DNA from: Candidatus Falkowiibacteriota bacterium
GTDB lineage: Bacteria > Patescibacteriota > Patescibacteriia > Patescibacteriales > UBA12465
Direction: 5' to 3'
Assembly: GCA_009995495.1 (NCBI GenBank)
Contig: JAACPL010000011.1
Coordinates: 1 to 35,357, forward strand
Length of the DNA: 35,357 nt
Positions 23,884-32,472 of this stretch are shown in pieces. The notes under the pieces are model-generated. The model was not told the origin of the DNA. It was given only the letters and a program-made list of their open reading frames with translations, and searched no databases. Numbering within the stretch: position 1 is the stretch's first letter; every line of letters begins with the position of its first letter. The position numbers and the translations under genes are program-made.

Positions 23884-25264
23884 CTTTAACCATAAAGCCA
23901 GCCGCCTCAATTTCTAATCGTAAAGCATCGGCTTGAGCAAAATCTTTATTCTCGCGAGCAATTATTCTTAGCCTAACCTTTTCTTTTATTTCTTCAGTTA
24001 AATCGAACGAAGAAACTTCTTTTGCTTCATCATCAATTATAATATCCTCCAACTTTAAGCCCAAAACCTTATCAAAATCAACTAAGGTTTCATATTTTTC
24101 TGCTTCAATTATTTTAGCTTTAAAAACTGAATTAACAACTGCTAAAGCTTTTGGCATATTCAAATCGTCATTAAGCGCTTCTAAAAATTTATTTTTTAAG
24201 TCTTCATTAACTTTAGCCTCACCCTTAGTTTTATCAAGTTTAACAAATTGGCGTCTTAAACTATTTAAGCCCTCTTGAGCTTGCTTTAAAATTTCCTCGG
24301 AATATTCCATCGGCTTGCGATAATGGACTTGAAGAGCAGTGAAACGATAAGCCAACGGATCTAGGTTTTTATCAATTAAAGCCTTTTTGAGAGTCAAAAA
24401 ATTATCATCACTTTTTGCCATCTTTTTCCCGCCTGGAATATTTAAAAAAGCACCGTGAAGCCAATAATTAAAAAATTTATTACCGGTCGCTGCCTCACTC
24501 TGAGCAATTTCATTAGTATGATGAATATTAATATGGTCAGCGCCGCCACAATGAATATCTAAATTATTAGTTAGATGTTTTAAGCTAATAGCCGAGCATT
24601 CTATATGCCAACCAGGAAAACCTAGACCCCAAGGAGACTCCCATTCCATCTGCCTCTTTTTATCATGGCTCGAAAATTTCCAAAGAGCAAAATCTGTTGG
24701 GTTTTTTTTCTCATTATTCTTCTCTACCCGAGCTCCCTCTTTTAAATCTTCAAGCGGAAGATGGCTTAACTTATTATAATTAGGGAATTTAGAAGTATCA
24801 AAATAAAGACCATCGCTAGTCTGATAAACAAAACTTTTCTCTTCTAGAGTTTTAATTAAATTAATTTGTTCGGGAATATTATCGCTGACTTTTTCCCAAA
24901 CATCTGGCCTTAAAATATTTAATTTTTCTAAGTCAGCCTTGAAAGCGTCACTGTATTTTTTGGCAATTTCCCAAGCACTTTTTCCCTCTCTTTTTACTCC
25001 CGCCTCCATCTTATCCTCACCCATATCCATATCACCAATTAAATGACCAACATCAGTAATATTTTCTACATGAAAAACTTTATAATCATTATAAATCAAA
25101 ATACGTTTTAAAAAATCTTCAAACAAATAAGTTCTAAGATTACCAAGATGAGCAAAATTATAAACAGTTGGGCCGCAAGTATAGAGACCAACTTTCGGAG
25201 CAGAAATTGCTTGAAATTCTTCCTTCTTTTTACTTAAAGAATTATATAAATATAACTTACTCAT
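23849..25264 (-). CDS. cysS: Cysteinyl-tRNA synthetase
   Basis: Charges tRNA-Cys with cysteine. A 471-residue class I synthetase of normal length. The zinc site begins with the Cys in YTCGPTVYNF and continues in WHIECSAIS and GGADHINIHHTNE. The HIGH-type motif is AHLGNL and the KMSKS motif reads KMAKS (near residue 282). It lies 26 bases after a small membrane-protein gene, and its 3' end overlaps the dus start. Confidence 0.96.
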   Translation of the reverse strand: MSKLYLYNSLSKKKEEFQAISAPKVGLYTCGPTVYNFAHLGNLRTYLFEDFLKRILIYNDYKVFHVENITDVGHLIGDMDMGEDKMEAGVKREGKSAWEIAKKYSDAFKADLEKLNILRPDVWEKVSDNIPEQINLIKTLEEKSFVYQTSDGLYFDTSKFPNYNKLSHLPLEDLKEGARVEKNNEKKNPTDFALWKFSSHDKKRQMEWESPWGLGFPGWHIECSAISLKHLTNNLDIHCGGADHINIHHTNEIAQSEAATGNKFFNYWLHGAFLNIPGGKKMAKSDDNFLTLKKALIDKNLDPLAYRFTALQVHYRKPMEYSEEILKQAQEGLNSLRRQFVKLDKTKGEAKVNEDLKNKFLEALNDDLNMPKALAVVNSVFKAKIIEAEKYETLVDFDKVLGLKLEDIIIDDEAKEVSSFDLTEEIKEKVRLRIIARENKDFAQADALRLEIEAAGFMVKDEKYEFKIYRK

Positions 25265-25289
25265 AAATTCAAGTCAAGAATAACTCTTT

Positions 25290-25727
25290 TTAATTTTCTT
25301 TTGTAATAACAAAATTACTTGGAGCAACATCATCCTCAAAGGAAACCTCGGCCTCAAGAGCGATGTGTCCATCTTCATACTTAATCTGAGCTAAATCCTC
25401 GCTAGACCAGTTAAATTCTGTGATGTAAAAAGTCCCGCCTAAAACTTCTTTAATAGGAGAAAGTTCACTAATATTTTCCACTAAATAGTTTTGACGAGAA
25501 ACTAATTTACTAACAGGTTCTAATAAAACCTCTTCAGCAGGAACCTCTTCTTCTATTAAAACGTCTCCGTTTTGATTCTGCTCGTTGCTTAGTCTTGTCT
25601 CATCATTAATTAAATTTCTTTCTAATTTAAGAAAAACCACCAAAAAGAATAACAAAGCAATAACAAAAAGGAAGATAAAAACCACCAAAATTTTGTTATT
25701 TTTTTTTGTGTTGTTTGAAGTTTCCAT
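25290..25727 (-). CDS. Small membrane-anchored protein, unknown function
   Basis: A 145-residue protein with a polar lysine/asparagine N terminus of about 13 residues, one strong membrane helix (VVFIFLFVIALLFFLVVFL), an acidic linker, then a compact outer domain of about 70 residues (YLVENISELSPIKEVLGG ... AEVSFEDDVAPSNFVITKEN). I recognise no family. It is the first gene before cysS and dus, behind a clear -10. The opposite-strand ORF at 25585-25770 is a shadow. Confidence 0.65.
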   Translation of the reverse strand: METSNNTKKNNKILVVFIFLFVIALLFFLVVFLKLERNLINDETRLSNEQNQNGDVLIEEEVPAEEVLLEPVSKLVSRQNYLVENISELSPIKEVLGGTFYITEFNWSSEDLAQIKYEDGHIALEAEVSFEDDVAPSNFVITKEN

Positions 25728-25780
25728 AATTTTAAAATTAATTATTTTTATTTTTTCAAGTATATCTTAATCTGTAATAT

Positions 25781-25809
25781 ATTATAGCAATAAAAGCCAA
25801 AAAAGCCAA
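25781..25809 (-). promoter_or_regulatory. Promoter of the small-membrane-protein/cysS/dus operon
   Basis: Minus strand TTGGCT (25804-25809), 17 bases, TATAAT (25781-25786). The -10 is perfect and the -35 fair. It lies just after the terminator at 25833-25858 and about 55 bases before the ATG at 25727. Confidence 0.6.
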
Positions 25810-25832
25810 AAAAAATAAAAAAAGTTAAAAAG

Positions 25833-25858
25833 AAAAGCCCGTTTTTCAACGAGCTCTT
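25833..25858 (-). terminator. Terminator after the 26507-25878 unit
   Basis: An 11-bp stem (25848-25858 with 25833-25843) closed by a GAAA loop and followed on the minus strand by a T-rich tract. Its two irregular pairs are G-U only in minus-strand RNA. It lies 20 bases beyond the stop of the 39-codon extension (25878), not directly behind the annotated stop at 25998. Confidence 0.75.
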
Positions 25859-25877
25859 AATTTTTTTATGTTAAGTT

Positions 25878-25997
25878 TTAAAACAATCTTATTTGTTCAG
25901 CGTCGCTTATTCTACCGGAAAAATAGCGACGACGAAAAGGAATTTCTTCCTTTAAGTCAGGTTTTTCTTCCTGAGCTTGGTTGACTAAAACTTTCGA
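25878..25997 (-). other. 39-codon in-frame extension after a TAG stop, no start codon
   Basis: Directly after the TAG of the 25998-26507 gene, the same frame stays open for 39 codons to a TAA. The sequence looks protein-like, with EEKPDLKEEIPFRRRYF and SGRISDAEQIRLF at the end. It has no ATG, GTG or TTG in frame. It could be a C-terminal part reached by stop readthrough, a recently cut-off gene end, a small gene with an unusual start such as ATT, or chance. The terminator sits behind this extension. Confidence 0.4.
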
Positions 25998-26507
25998 CTA
26001 AAGACTCTTTAAATAAGCTTTATTAAACTCATAAAAGATGTCAAAAGGAGAAGCTCTTTTTTTAATTTTAAAAGCTTGGCGAAAAACTAGTTCCGCCCTT
26101 CTTCTTATAGTCGCGCCCCTAAATTGTCTTAAACCATCTAAATTTAGAGGGATTAAGCGACTTTCGGGTCGACTAGACTTTAAAGCCTCTTTACATTCAG
26201 CACTATCACAGCAACTCAACTTTAAATCAAGAATTGAGTAGTTAAGAAAAAGTAAAAATTTAATTTTACTTTTCTTACAGAATTGACAAATTTTCTCTGA
26301 CTCCATCTTTTTACTAGCTAAAACCAGAAATTTAATTTGCCGCGAGAGAGCATCGCCTTCTTTACGAACTGGGCGTAATTCAAGTTCGTAGAAAACTTCA
26401 GAATCATTAAAAATAAATGATTCTAAAAACATTCCTTGAAACCGAGTGGAGTTTTTAAAAAAATAGGGCTCGCTAGGAGTTTCCCAAATTTCATTTTTAT
26501 TTAGCAT
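25998..26507 (-). CDS. Hypothetical protein with a likely zinc finger
   Basis: A 169-residue protein without a membrane helix. Residues around 94-135 hold a C-x2-C pair (CQFC) and a second cluster CCDSAEC, spaced like a treble-clef zinc finger. This resembles the C-terminal domain of FusB/FBP-type proteins (CxxC ... ICxDSxxC), but that match is from memory and weak. The C terminus is basic and arginine-rich (GATIRRRAELVFRQAFKIKKR), fitting RNA or ribosome binding. It has a near-consensus promoter and an 86-base leader. The frame continues past its TAG for 39 codons. Confidence 0.6.
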   Translation of the reverse strand: MLNKNEIWETPSEPYFFKNSTRFQGMFLESFIFNDSEVFYELELRPVRKEGDALSRQIKFLVLASKKMESEKICQFCKKSKIKFLLFLNYSILDLKLSCCDSAECKEALKSSRPESRLIPLNLDGLRQFRGATIRRRAELVFRQAFKIKKRASPFDIFYEFNKAYLKSL

Positions 26508-26599
26508 TTTATCTGTTTTTTTTGTTTTTGATTGTGAATGAACTTTAAAGATTAAAAATAGCCAAATTTATTGAAAATAGCTTTAAACTACTCTGCCCT

Positions 26600-26628
26600 A
26601 TTATATCACAATTTTTACAAAAAGTCAA
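26600..26628 (-). promoter_or_regulatory. Promoter of the zinc-finger-like gene
   Basis: Minus strand TTGACT (26623-26628), 17 bases, TATAAT (26600-26605). Eleven of twelve consensus bases match. Start is expected near 26593, giving a leader of about 86 bases before the ATG at 26507. Confidence 0.8.
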
Positions 26629-26644
26629 TATTTTTAAGAAATTT

Positions 26645-27001
26645 TTAAGAAATTTTCTTAAATCTTACAGAAAAAACAGGCTCATACTCAACCTTGTTTT
26701 CATCAACTAATTTGATTAACTCCCCTTCTGAAAGTTTTTTAACTGCTAAATCACTAATTAATTGATTATCACCAGCAATATGTAATTTTAAACCTTCAAG
26801 CTTATCAAACTCCTCTTTAAAAGAATCCTTAATCGAAATTTCTACCTTTTTTTTCTTCAATTTTAAAGCTTCAAGCTCTTCTACTAAGTCCTGATATTCA
26901 CCATTAACGGATAAGGCGTCGCGATAAGCTTTTTTAAGTTCACGACTTTCTTTTTTATTTTCTTGGACACGTTTAAAAATGTCTGGAATTTCTTGAGCCA
27001 T
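26645..27001 (-). CDS. Small coiled-coil protein, unknown function
   Basis: A 118-residue soluble protein. The first 75 residues are highly charged and helical (ENKKESRELKKAYRDAL, then ELEALKLKKKKVEIS), suggesting a coiled coil. The C-terminal 45 residues seem to form a small folded end (LAVKKLSEGELIKLVDENK ... EPVFSVRFKKIS). I recognise no family. It lies behind the terminator of the glycan/mnmA operon, so it probably has its own promoter, which I could not place. A weak AT-only inverted repeat spans its stop codon (26645-26661). Confidence 0.6.
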   Translation of the reverse strand: MAQEIPDIFKRVQENKKESRELKKAYRDALSVNGEYQDLVEELEALKLKKKKVEISIKDSFKEEFDKLEGLKLHIAGDNQLISDLAVKKLSEGELIKLVDENKVEYEPVFSVRFKKIS

Positions 27002-27042
27002 ATTATTTATTTAAATTAAATTAAATTATTTTACAAAAATTA

Positions 27043-27063
27043 AAATTGCCACTCAGGCAATTT
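27043..27063 (-). terminator. Terminator after mnmA
   Basis: A perfect 8-bp stem AAATTGCC/GGCAATTT (27043-27050 with 27056-27063) with a 5-base loop, T-rich afterwards on the minus strand. It lies 48 bases after the mnmA stop. Confidence 0.65.
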
Positions 27064-27110
27064 AAAATTTTAAAACCATCTTTAAAGATAAAGCTCCTTA
27101 ACAAAATTTA

Positions 27111-28223
27111 TTATAACATAATTATCCCGCCACCCAAAACTTTTTGACCATCATAAAAAACCGCACTTTGACCAGGAGTAATAGCTCTTTGGGGGCGACT
27201 AAAAATAACTTTATAAGTATTGTTATTTTTAGTTAGTAGAACTTCACAATTAACTGCTTTATGCCCATATCTAATAATAACCTGGGCTTTAAAATTTTTC
27301 TTTGGCACCTTAGAACTCAACCAATTAACATCCTTAACTATAAATTCTCGCCCATAAAGAATTTTATCATTCCATTCTTTAACAACATACAAAATATTAT
27401 TCTTATAATCAAAGTCAGCGACATAAAATGGGCCGATGCCACCGACTAAACCACGTCTTTGTCCAATAGTATAAAGTGGAAGTCCGAGATGTTCACCAAT
27501 TTTTTCATCAGTCCCTAAAATTTTAATGTCACCCTTGTTTAATTTTAAATATTTTTTTAAAAAAATATTATGATCACCAGACAAAAAACAAATATCCTGA
27601 CTTTCTGCCTTAGCAGCAATTTTCAGGCCATATTTTTGGGCTAATTTTCTTACTTGTGGTTTTTTATAATTACCAAGAGGAAAAAGTAAGTGTTTTAATT
27701 CTTTTTGAGAAAGAGTGTAAAGAAAATATGTTTGATCTTTATTTTTATCCTTAGCTCTTAACAAAACCTGCTCCTTGCCTTGTTTTTCAATTTTTAAATA
27801 ATGTCCAGTTGCTAAATAATCAAAACCAAGAGCACGAGCTTGTTTTAATAAACGAGCAGTTTTAATTTGTTTATTACAAGTAACACAAGGATTTGGTGTT
27901 CTGCCAGCCTGGTATTCATTTAAAAAAGTATCAACAACTTTTTCCTTAAACTCAGTAGAGTAATCAAAAGTAAATAAAGGAATACCGATTTTCGCCGTCA
28001 CCGCTTTAGCGTCAAGTAATGATTCCAAAGAGCAACAACGATTTTCAACTCTTGAACCAAGACCGGGTGACTCATCTTTCCAAAAATGTAAAAAAACTCC
28101 AGCAACTTCATATCCCTGATCTTTTAATAAACAGGCGGCAACACTTGAATCAACCCCGCCAGACATCGCTACTAAAACTTTTTTTGATGTAGGTTTTTTA
28201 ATTTGACTATTTAAATTTTTCAT
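27111..28223 (-). CDS. mnmA: tRNA-specific 2-thiouridylase MnmA
   Basis: Thiolates U34 of tRNA-Lys, -Glu and -Gln using ATP and a sulfur relay. A 370-residue protein with the PP-loop VAMSGGVDSSVAACLL near residue 20, the catalytic Cys in NPCVTCN (near 111), the second catalytic Cys in SQDICFL (near 211), and the TIGQRRGL segment. Length is standard. It is the last gene of the glycan operon, 30 bases after a GT4 gene, with no functional link to that pathway that I can see. The plus-strand ORF at 27261-27449 is a shadow. Confidence 0.96.
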   Translation of the reverse strand: MKNLNSQIKKPTSKKVLVAMSGGVDSSVAACLLKDQGYEVAGVFLHFWKDESPGLGSRVENRCCSLESLLDAKAVTAKIGIPLFTFDYSTEFKEKVVDTFLNEYQAGRTPNPCVTCNKQIKTARLLKQARALGFDYLATGHYLKIEKQGKEQVLLRAKDKNKDQTYFLYTLSQKELKHLLFPLGNYKKPQVRKLAQKYGLKIAAKAESQDICFLSGDHNIFLKKYLKLNKGDIKILGTDEKIGEHLGLPLYTIGQRRGLVGGIGPFYVADFDYKNNILYVVKEWNDKILYGREFIVKDVNWLSSKVPKKNFKAQVIIRYGHKAVNCEVLLTKNNNTYKVIFSRPQRAITPGQSAVFYDGQKVLGGGIIML

Positions 28224-28253
28224 AAATTTAATTATTATATCGGCTAATATCAG

Positions 28254-29441
28254 CTATTTTTCTAAACCAACTAAATCTTCAAAGTAAGCTAAATATTTTT
28301 TTGCGGTTTTATCCCAAGAAAAAAGCTCAGCTCTTTTTAAGCCTTTAGTAATTAAGTTGTAACGATAATCCTCATCTTTTAAAACAAGTTCAATCGCTTT
28401 CGCAATTTCTAAAGGTTTATTTGGATCAATTATTAAAGCAGCATCAGCAACAATTTCTGGCAAACTTGAAACATTAGAAGTTATAACCGGCAAACCCTTA
28501 GCCATCGCCTCAAGTGGTGGAAAACCAAAACCTTCATAAAAAGAAGGATAGATAAAAAGTTTAGCGTTTTGATATAAAGCTTCTTGAATTTCGTCATTTA
28601 CATAACCAAGGAAATAAATGTCATTCTTAAATTTTGACTGACGCCAAGTGGAAAAAATCTCCTTAATTTTCCAGCCCTTAGCTCCAGCTAAAACTAAAGG
28701 CAAAGCATTATCTCCTCTAGACAATTTTAAACGCCAAAATTCATAAGCCTTAATTAAATTAATCAAGTTTTTTCTTGGCTCAATATTACCTAAATATAAA
28801 AGATAACCTGACTCTAAATTTAATTTAGGAAAAAAATTATTAATTGGCATTATTGTCTCGCTTGAGATCTTCTGATTTAAGCCAGAATAAATTACTCTAA
28901 TTTTTTTTTCATTAATACCTAAAAGTTCAACTAAATCGCTTTTTGTATTCTCAGAAACGGCAATAATACCGTCAGCCTGATTTAATATTTTTTTAATTCC
29001 TAAAGCTGAGTGCCAAAATCTTTTACGCCAAGAAAAAAATTCGGGATAACGAATAAAAGACAAATCGTGAACGGTAATTACTATTTTAGTTTTTGAATTT
29101 TTAGAAAAGCTTGAAAAATTAAAATGAGGTGACCAAAAAATATCTGGACTCTCTAATAATAAGTCGAGTTTAGGCCAAGACAAAGTTTTTTGTAAAAAAT
29201 AATTAAAAATTTTATTAGACCAAGACAAGAATTTAATTTGAGAAAAATCATTCTCCCAAATACTAAGACGGTCTTTTATATTTTTCGAAGAATTATAAAA
29301 TAAATTATATGTATTATTTAATCCAGACTCAAAAGATTTTTGTTCTTGTTTAAATAAAGCTAATAATAAATTAGCGCCATACTTAGAAACGCCGCTATAA
29401 TTTTTATCCATTAAAACTCTAATATCAATCCCTATTTTCAT
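28254..29441 (-). CDS. GT4 family glycosyltransferase
   Basis: A 395-residue GT-B enzyme. The start KIGIDIRVLMDKNYSGVSKY is typical of mannosyltransferase-like GT4 proteins. VTVHDLSFIRYPEFFS and AVSENTKSDLVEL lie in the N-terminal half; YLGNIEPRKNLINLIKAYE and the E-x7-E motif in FYEGFGFPPLEAM lie in the donor domain. It is similar in design to the GT4 at 10988-12160. It follows the other GT4 of this operon by 18 bases, so both probably extend the same lipid-linked glycan. Donor sugar unknown. Confidence 0.9.
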   Translation of the reverse strand: MKIGIDIRVLMDKNYSGVSKYGANLLLALFKQEQKSFESGLNNTYNLFYNSSKNIKDRLSIWENDFSQIKFLSWSNKIFNYFLQKTLSWPKLDLLLESPDIFWSPHFNFSSFSKNSKTKIVITVHDLSFIRYPEFFSWRKRFWHSALGIKKILNQADGIIAVSENTKSDLVELLGINEKKIRVIYSGLNQKISSETIMPINNFFPKLNLESGYLLYLGNIEPRKNLINLIKAYEFWRLKLSRGDNALPLVLAGAKGWKIKEIFSTWRQSKFKNDIYFLGYVNDEIQEALYQNAKLFIYPSFYEGFGFPPLEAMAKGLPVITSNVSSLPEIVADAALIIDPNKPLEIAKAIELVLKDEDYRYNLITKGLKRAELFSWDKTAKKYLAYFEDLVGLEK

Positions 29442-29459
29442 TGAATAATTTATTTAAAT

Positions 29460-30599
29460 TTAATCTTTAAGGAAAAAGTCACCCCGTCCTCCAGCCTGAG
29501 CCCAAGAAATATAAGCTTCAATTTTTTTTCTAAAATTTGAAACGGAAAATTTTTCAGCATAACTTTTAATTTCTTCCGGCCTGAAGCTCATAGCTTGAAA
29601 CTTTTTAATTGCTTCACAGATAGCATCGCTTGTTTGTTCTTTAAAAAAGGTTCCACTAAAGCCTTCAATCACGGTCTCCGTTGCTCCGCCTTTTTGATAA
29701 GCAATTACTGGACGACCAGCAGCCATTGACTCAACTACGGTAATGCCAAAATCTTCTTCTTGAGGATTAATAAAGGCTTCGGCTCCAGAATAAAGTTCAG
29801 CTTTATAACTATCACTTACCAGTCCTAAAAATTCAATATTACTAGCATCGCCTGTTATTTTTTTCAAGCGCTTCAAATCAACGCCATCACCAAATATTTT
29901 TAATTTATAATCAGTCCCTAAGCGCTTAAAAGCATCAATTACAATATCAACTCTTTTATAAGGTGCCAAGCGACAACCAACTAAAAAATATTTCTCTTTT
30001 TTTATTTGACTCTCTTGATAAATACTAAATTTTTGAGTTTCAACGGGCGGATAAATAACAATTGAATCGCGACGATAATATTTTTTTATTCTTTTCTGGA
30101 CAGTTTTAGAATTAGCAATAAAAAAATCTACTCGCGCCGCAGCCGCATAATCCCAAATTCTAATTCGGCTTAAAACCAAAGAAATTATTTTCTTAAACAA
30201 CCTATTATATTTAAGCTCATTAATATACTGATGGGTGTCACTCCAAAGATAGCGGGTCGGAGTATGACAGTAACAAATGTGCAAAGAATCAGGTGAGGTA
30301 ATAACCCCCTTAGCAAAGGAGCTGGTATCAGAAATTATTAAATCATAAGCTCTTAAATCAAAAAATTCAATTGCTAAAGGCATAAAACTTAAATACCATT
30401 GATAATGTTTAACACCACCAGGAAGTTTTTGAATAATAGAGGTTTCAATTTTTTTATCAGAAAAATATTTATTAATCTGTTCTTTTTCAAACAACAAGGT
30501 ATAAATAGGCGCCTCTTGAAACATCTCGGAAAAAACTTTCAAAACTTTTTCCGCTCCACCGTCTTGAGCCAAATGATCATGTATTAAAGCTATTTTCAT
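29460..30599 (-). CDS. GT4 family glycosyltransferase (WbaZ/mannosyltransferase type)
   Basis: A 379-residue GT-B enzyme. Recognisable segments are IALIHDHLAQDGGAEKVL at the N terminus, CYCHTPTRYLW and FFIANSKTVQKRI in the middle, and the donor-site motif FGITVVESMAAGRPVIAY near the C terminus. This pattern is common in GT4 enzymes adding mannose or a similar hexose early in O-antigen-like chains. It lies 4 bases after the initiating sugar transferase, a position that fits second-sugar addition; this is inference. Confidence 0.9.
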   Translation of the reverse strand: MKIALIHDHLAQDGGAEKVLKVFSEMFQEAPIYTLLFEKEQINKYFSDKKIETSIIQKLPGGVKHYQWYLSFMPLAIEFFDLRAYDLIISDTSSFAKGVITSPDSLHICYCHTPTRYLWSDTHQYINELKYNRLFKKIISLVLSRIRIWDYAAAARVDFFIANSKTVQKRIKKYYRRDSIVIYPPVETQKFSIYQESQIKKEKYFLVGCRLAPYKRVDIVIDAFKRLGTDYKLKIFGDGVDLKRLKKITGDASNIEFLGLVSDSYKAELYSGAEAFINPQEEDFGITVVESMAAGRPVIAYQKGGATETVIEGFSGTFFKEQTSDAICEAIKKFQAMSFRPEEIKSYAEKFSVSNFRKKIEAYISWAQAGGRGDFFLKD

Positions 30600-30603
30600 A
30601 TTT

Positions 30604-32019
30604 TTATTCTACTTCGCGATGTTTAAAAACTGCTAAAGGAGTCCTAAATAAAATTGAGATATCAAGCATTAAAGACCAATTTTCAATATAATAAACGTCT
30701 AACTTAACCTCTTCTTCAAAAGCCAAATCACTTCGTCCAGAAACTTGAGCTAGACCGGTAATTCCTGGCTTAACTGATAAAGTTTTACGATGGTAATTTT
30801 CATATTTAGCAACTTCTTCTGGTAAATGAGGTCTTGGGCCAACCAAACTCATTCGTCCACTAAAAACTAAAAATAATTCCGGTAATTCATCAATTGACCA
30901 GCGGCGAATAAACTTTCCAACTCGAGTAACTCGAGGGTCATCTTTTATTTTTACCATTGGTCCGTCAGAGCGAAGATTACGATCAGCTAGTTCTTTATAA
31001 CGCATGCTATCAGTGTTAGGGACCATTGATCTAAATTTAAAATAACGAAAAGGTTTTCCTCCTTCACCAATTCTTGTCACAGGGCTACCATTGTCGCGCC
31101 GAGAAAAGAAAATCGGTCCCTTAGAATCAAGCCAAATAGCTAAAATAGTTAAGATAATAATTGGTGAGAAAATTATAATCATCAAGGATGAAACAACTAT
31201 ATCAAAAATTCGCTTCCAAATTTTACCCCAGCCTTCTAAAGTTGTTCTTTTAACCTCAACGATTGGTACACCCATTACCTCAGCCACTTCAGAACGTAAA
31301 ACTTTTACTTCTAATAAATCGGCGACATATTTATAAATAATATGATTGTCAGTTGCAAAATCATAAAGACGAAGCGTTTCCGCTTTACTTAAGTTCGGAT
31401 CAGCTTGAATTATTTCATCAACTTTATTCTCGGCAATAAATTCAAATAGTTCTTTTGAGCTCTCTAAAGAAAAGTCGCGCAATCTTTTGGCAACCTGAAA
31501 ACCAAATTTTTTATTAGCCGAAAATTCAGATAAAAAATATTCCGTTGTTTTTGAATTACCAACCAAAACAACGTAGTGGACACCAATACCATATTTTAAT
31601 AAATATCTTTGTAATCGGCGTACTAATATTCTAGCCAAACCAACATAAACAAAAGTTAAAACATAAGCAACTAAAACAATGAAACGAGAATCAAACAAGT
31701 CGCGTTGAAAAAAAATGATAATAGCAATTAAAGCTAAGCCAGTAGAACTGGCAAAAAATATTTTTTGTAATTCTTGCGTTATTTGTTTAGTGCTTTTAAC
31801 TTGATAAAGACCTGCTAAAATAAAAATCAATAAACACAAAATAGCGACATAAAAAGAAGATCTTAAATATTCATCAAAAGGTAAATTAAAAATAACTGGT
31901 CTGATATCAAGCCATGAATTAGAAAATCTAATTTTATAAGACGAAATGGCTGCTAAAATAATTAGAAAAAAATCTAAGGGAACGAGTAGAACTGAAAAAA
32001 AAGATTCACTTCTTTTCAT
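30604..32019 (-). CDS. Polyprenyl-phosphate sugar-1-phosphate transferase
   Basis: Starts glycan chains by moving a sugar-1-phosphate from a nucleotide sugar to a lipid carrier. A 471-residue protein with about four N-terminal membrane helices (to about residue 130), a nucleotide-binding-like central domain (YVVLVGNSKTTEYFL), another membrane segment (IVVSSLMIIIFSPIIIL) and the C-terminal bacterial sugar transferase domain. The latter shows RYFKFRSM, SIDELPELF and MSLVGPRPHLPEEV with the catalytic Asp-Glu pair. Architecture is that of WbaP-type enzymes. It is first in the glycan operon and followed by two GT4 genes. Which sugar it uses cannot be read from sequence. Confidence 0.93.
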   Translation of the reverse strand: MKRSESFFSVLLVPLDFFLIILAAISSYKIRFSNSWLDIRPVIFNLPFDEYLRSSFYVAILCLLIFILAGLYQVKSTKQITQELQKIFFASSTGLALIAIIIFFQRDLFDSRFIVLVAYVLTFVYVGLARILVRRLQRYLLKYGIGVHYVVLVGNSKTTEYFLSEFSANKKFGFQVAKRLRDFSLESSKELFEFIAENKVDEIIQADPNLSKAETLRLYDFATDNHIIYKYVADLLEVKVLRSEVAEVMGVPIVEVKRTTLEGWGKIWKRIFDIVVSSLMIIIFSPIIILTILAIWLDSKGPIFFSRRDNGSPVTRIGEGGKPFRYFKFRSMVPNTDSMRYKELADRNLRSDGPMVKIKDDPRVTRVGKFIRRWSIDELPELFLVFSGRMSLVGPRPHLPEEVAKYENYHRKTLSVKPGITGLAQVSGRSDLAFEEEVKLDVYYIENWSLMLDISILFRTPLAVFKHREVE

Positions 32020-32034
32020 AAAAATGTGTTTTAA

Positions 32035-32040
32035 ATTATA
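32035..32040 (-). promoter_or_regulatory. Candidate -10 element for the glycan operon
   Basis: TATAAT on the minus strand, 15 bases before the ATG at 32019, in the short gap after rnpB. No convincing -35 lies at 16-18 bases. Without this promoter the operon would depend on readthrough from rnpB. Confidence 0.35.
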
Positions 32041-32064
32041 ATAAAGTTAATTTGTATTTTGCTA

Positions 32065-32432
32065 TTTCGGGGCAGCTATAAGCCGGATTCTGTTTTAGCG
32101 ATCATTTATCTAAGACTAGTTGTTACCAACTAGTTCAAGCGAGCTACTTTTTCTTATCTTAAAAAGATAAGTTTGCTCTTGCTTCAGATAGGGTTTACCA
32201 CGACTCTCCGTCACCGGAGGCCGAAAAAAGTAGCTTAAGAGTTGCCCCTTAAACACCTAATTTCTTTTCACCTTTCATTTATCAAAAGATAAACTAGTAT
32301 TGTCTCTGTGGCACTTTCCCTAATCCGCCGGAACGGATTGGTGGGCATTACCCACTATCTTTTCACGAAGTCCGGACTTTCCTCTCCTTTCAATTTAAAT
32401 CAAAAGGAGCGATCGCCCGCTCACCCCTAACA
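32065..32432 (-). ncRNA. rnpB: RNase P RNA, bacterial type A, reduced P15 region
   Basis: Catalytic RNA that trims the 5' leader from tRNA precursors. The 5' conserved segment GAGGAAAGTCCGGACTTC (about 32368-32385) and the 3' segment ACAGAATCCGGCTTAT (about 32079-32094) form the P4 core. GGGGTGAGC (32419-32427) pairs with the 3' end GCTGCCCC to make P1. Ends are estimated from P1. The P15-P17 region, where E. coli has a loop with GGU that binds the tRNA CCA end, is here only a simple hairpin (32153-32160 with 32164-32171) with a UUU loop, so the GGU is absent. Confidence 0.93.
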
Positions 32433-32440
32433 GCTCTTTT

Positions 32441-32469
32441 ATAATACTAATAAAAATGAAAAAAATCAA
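32441..32469 (-). promoter_or_regulatory. rnpB promoter
   Basis: Minus strand TTGATT (32464-32469), 17 bases, TATTAT (32441-32446). Expected start near 32434, a few bases before P1. The -35 lies inside the T-rich tail of the terminator of the upstream gene. Confidence 0.65.
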
Positions 32470-32472
32470 GAA

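Noticed and set aside
23884-23910. TTG start for dus at 23910
   Set aside because: ATG codons at 23883 and 23874 fit the family start better, and the TTG would deepen the overlap with cysS.
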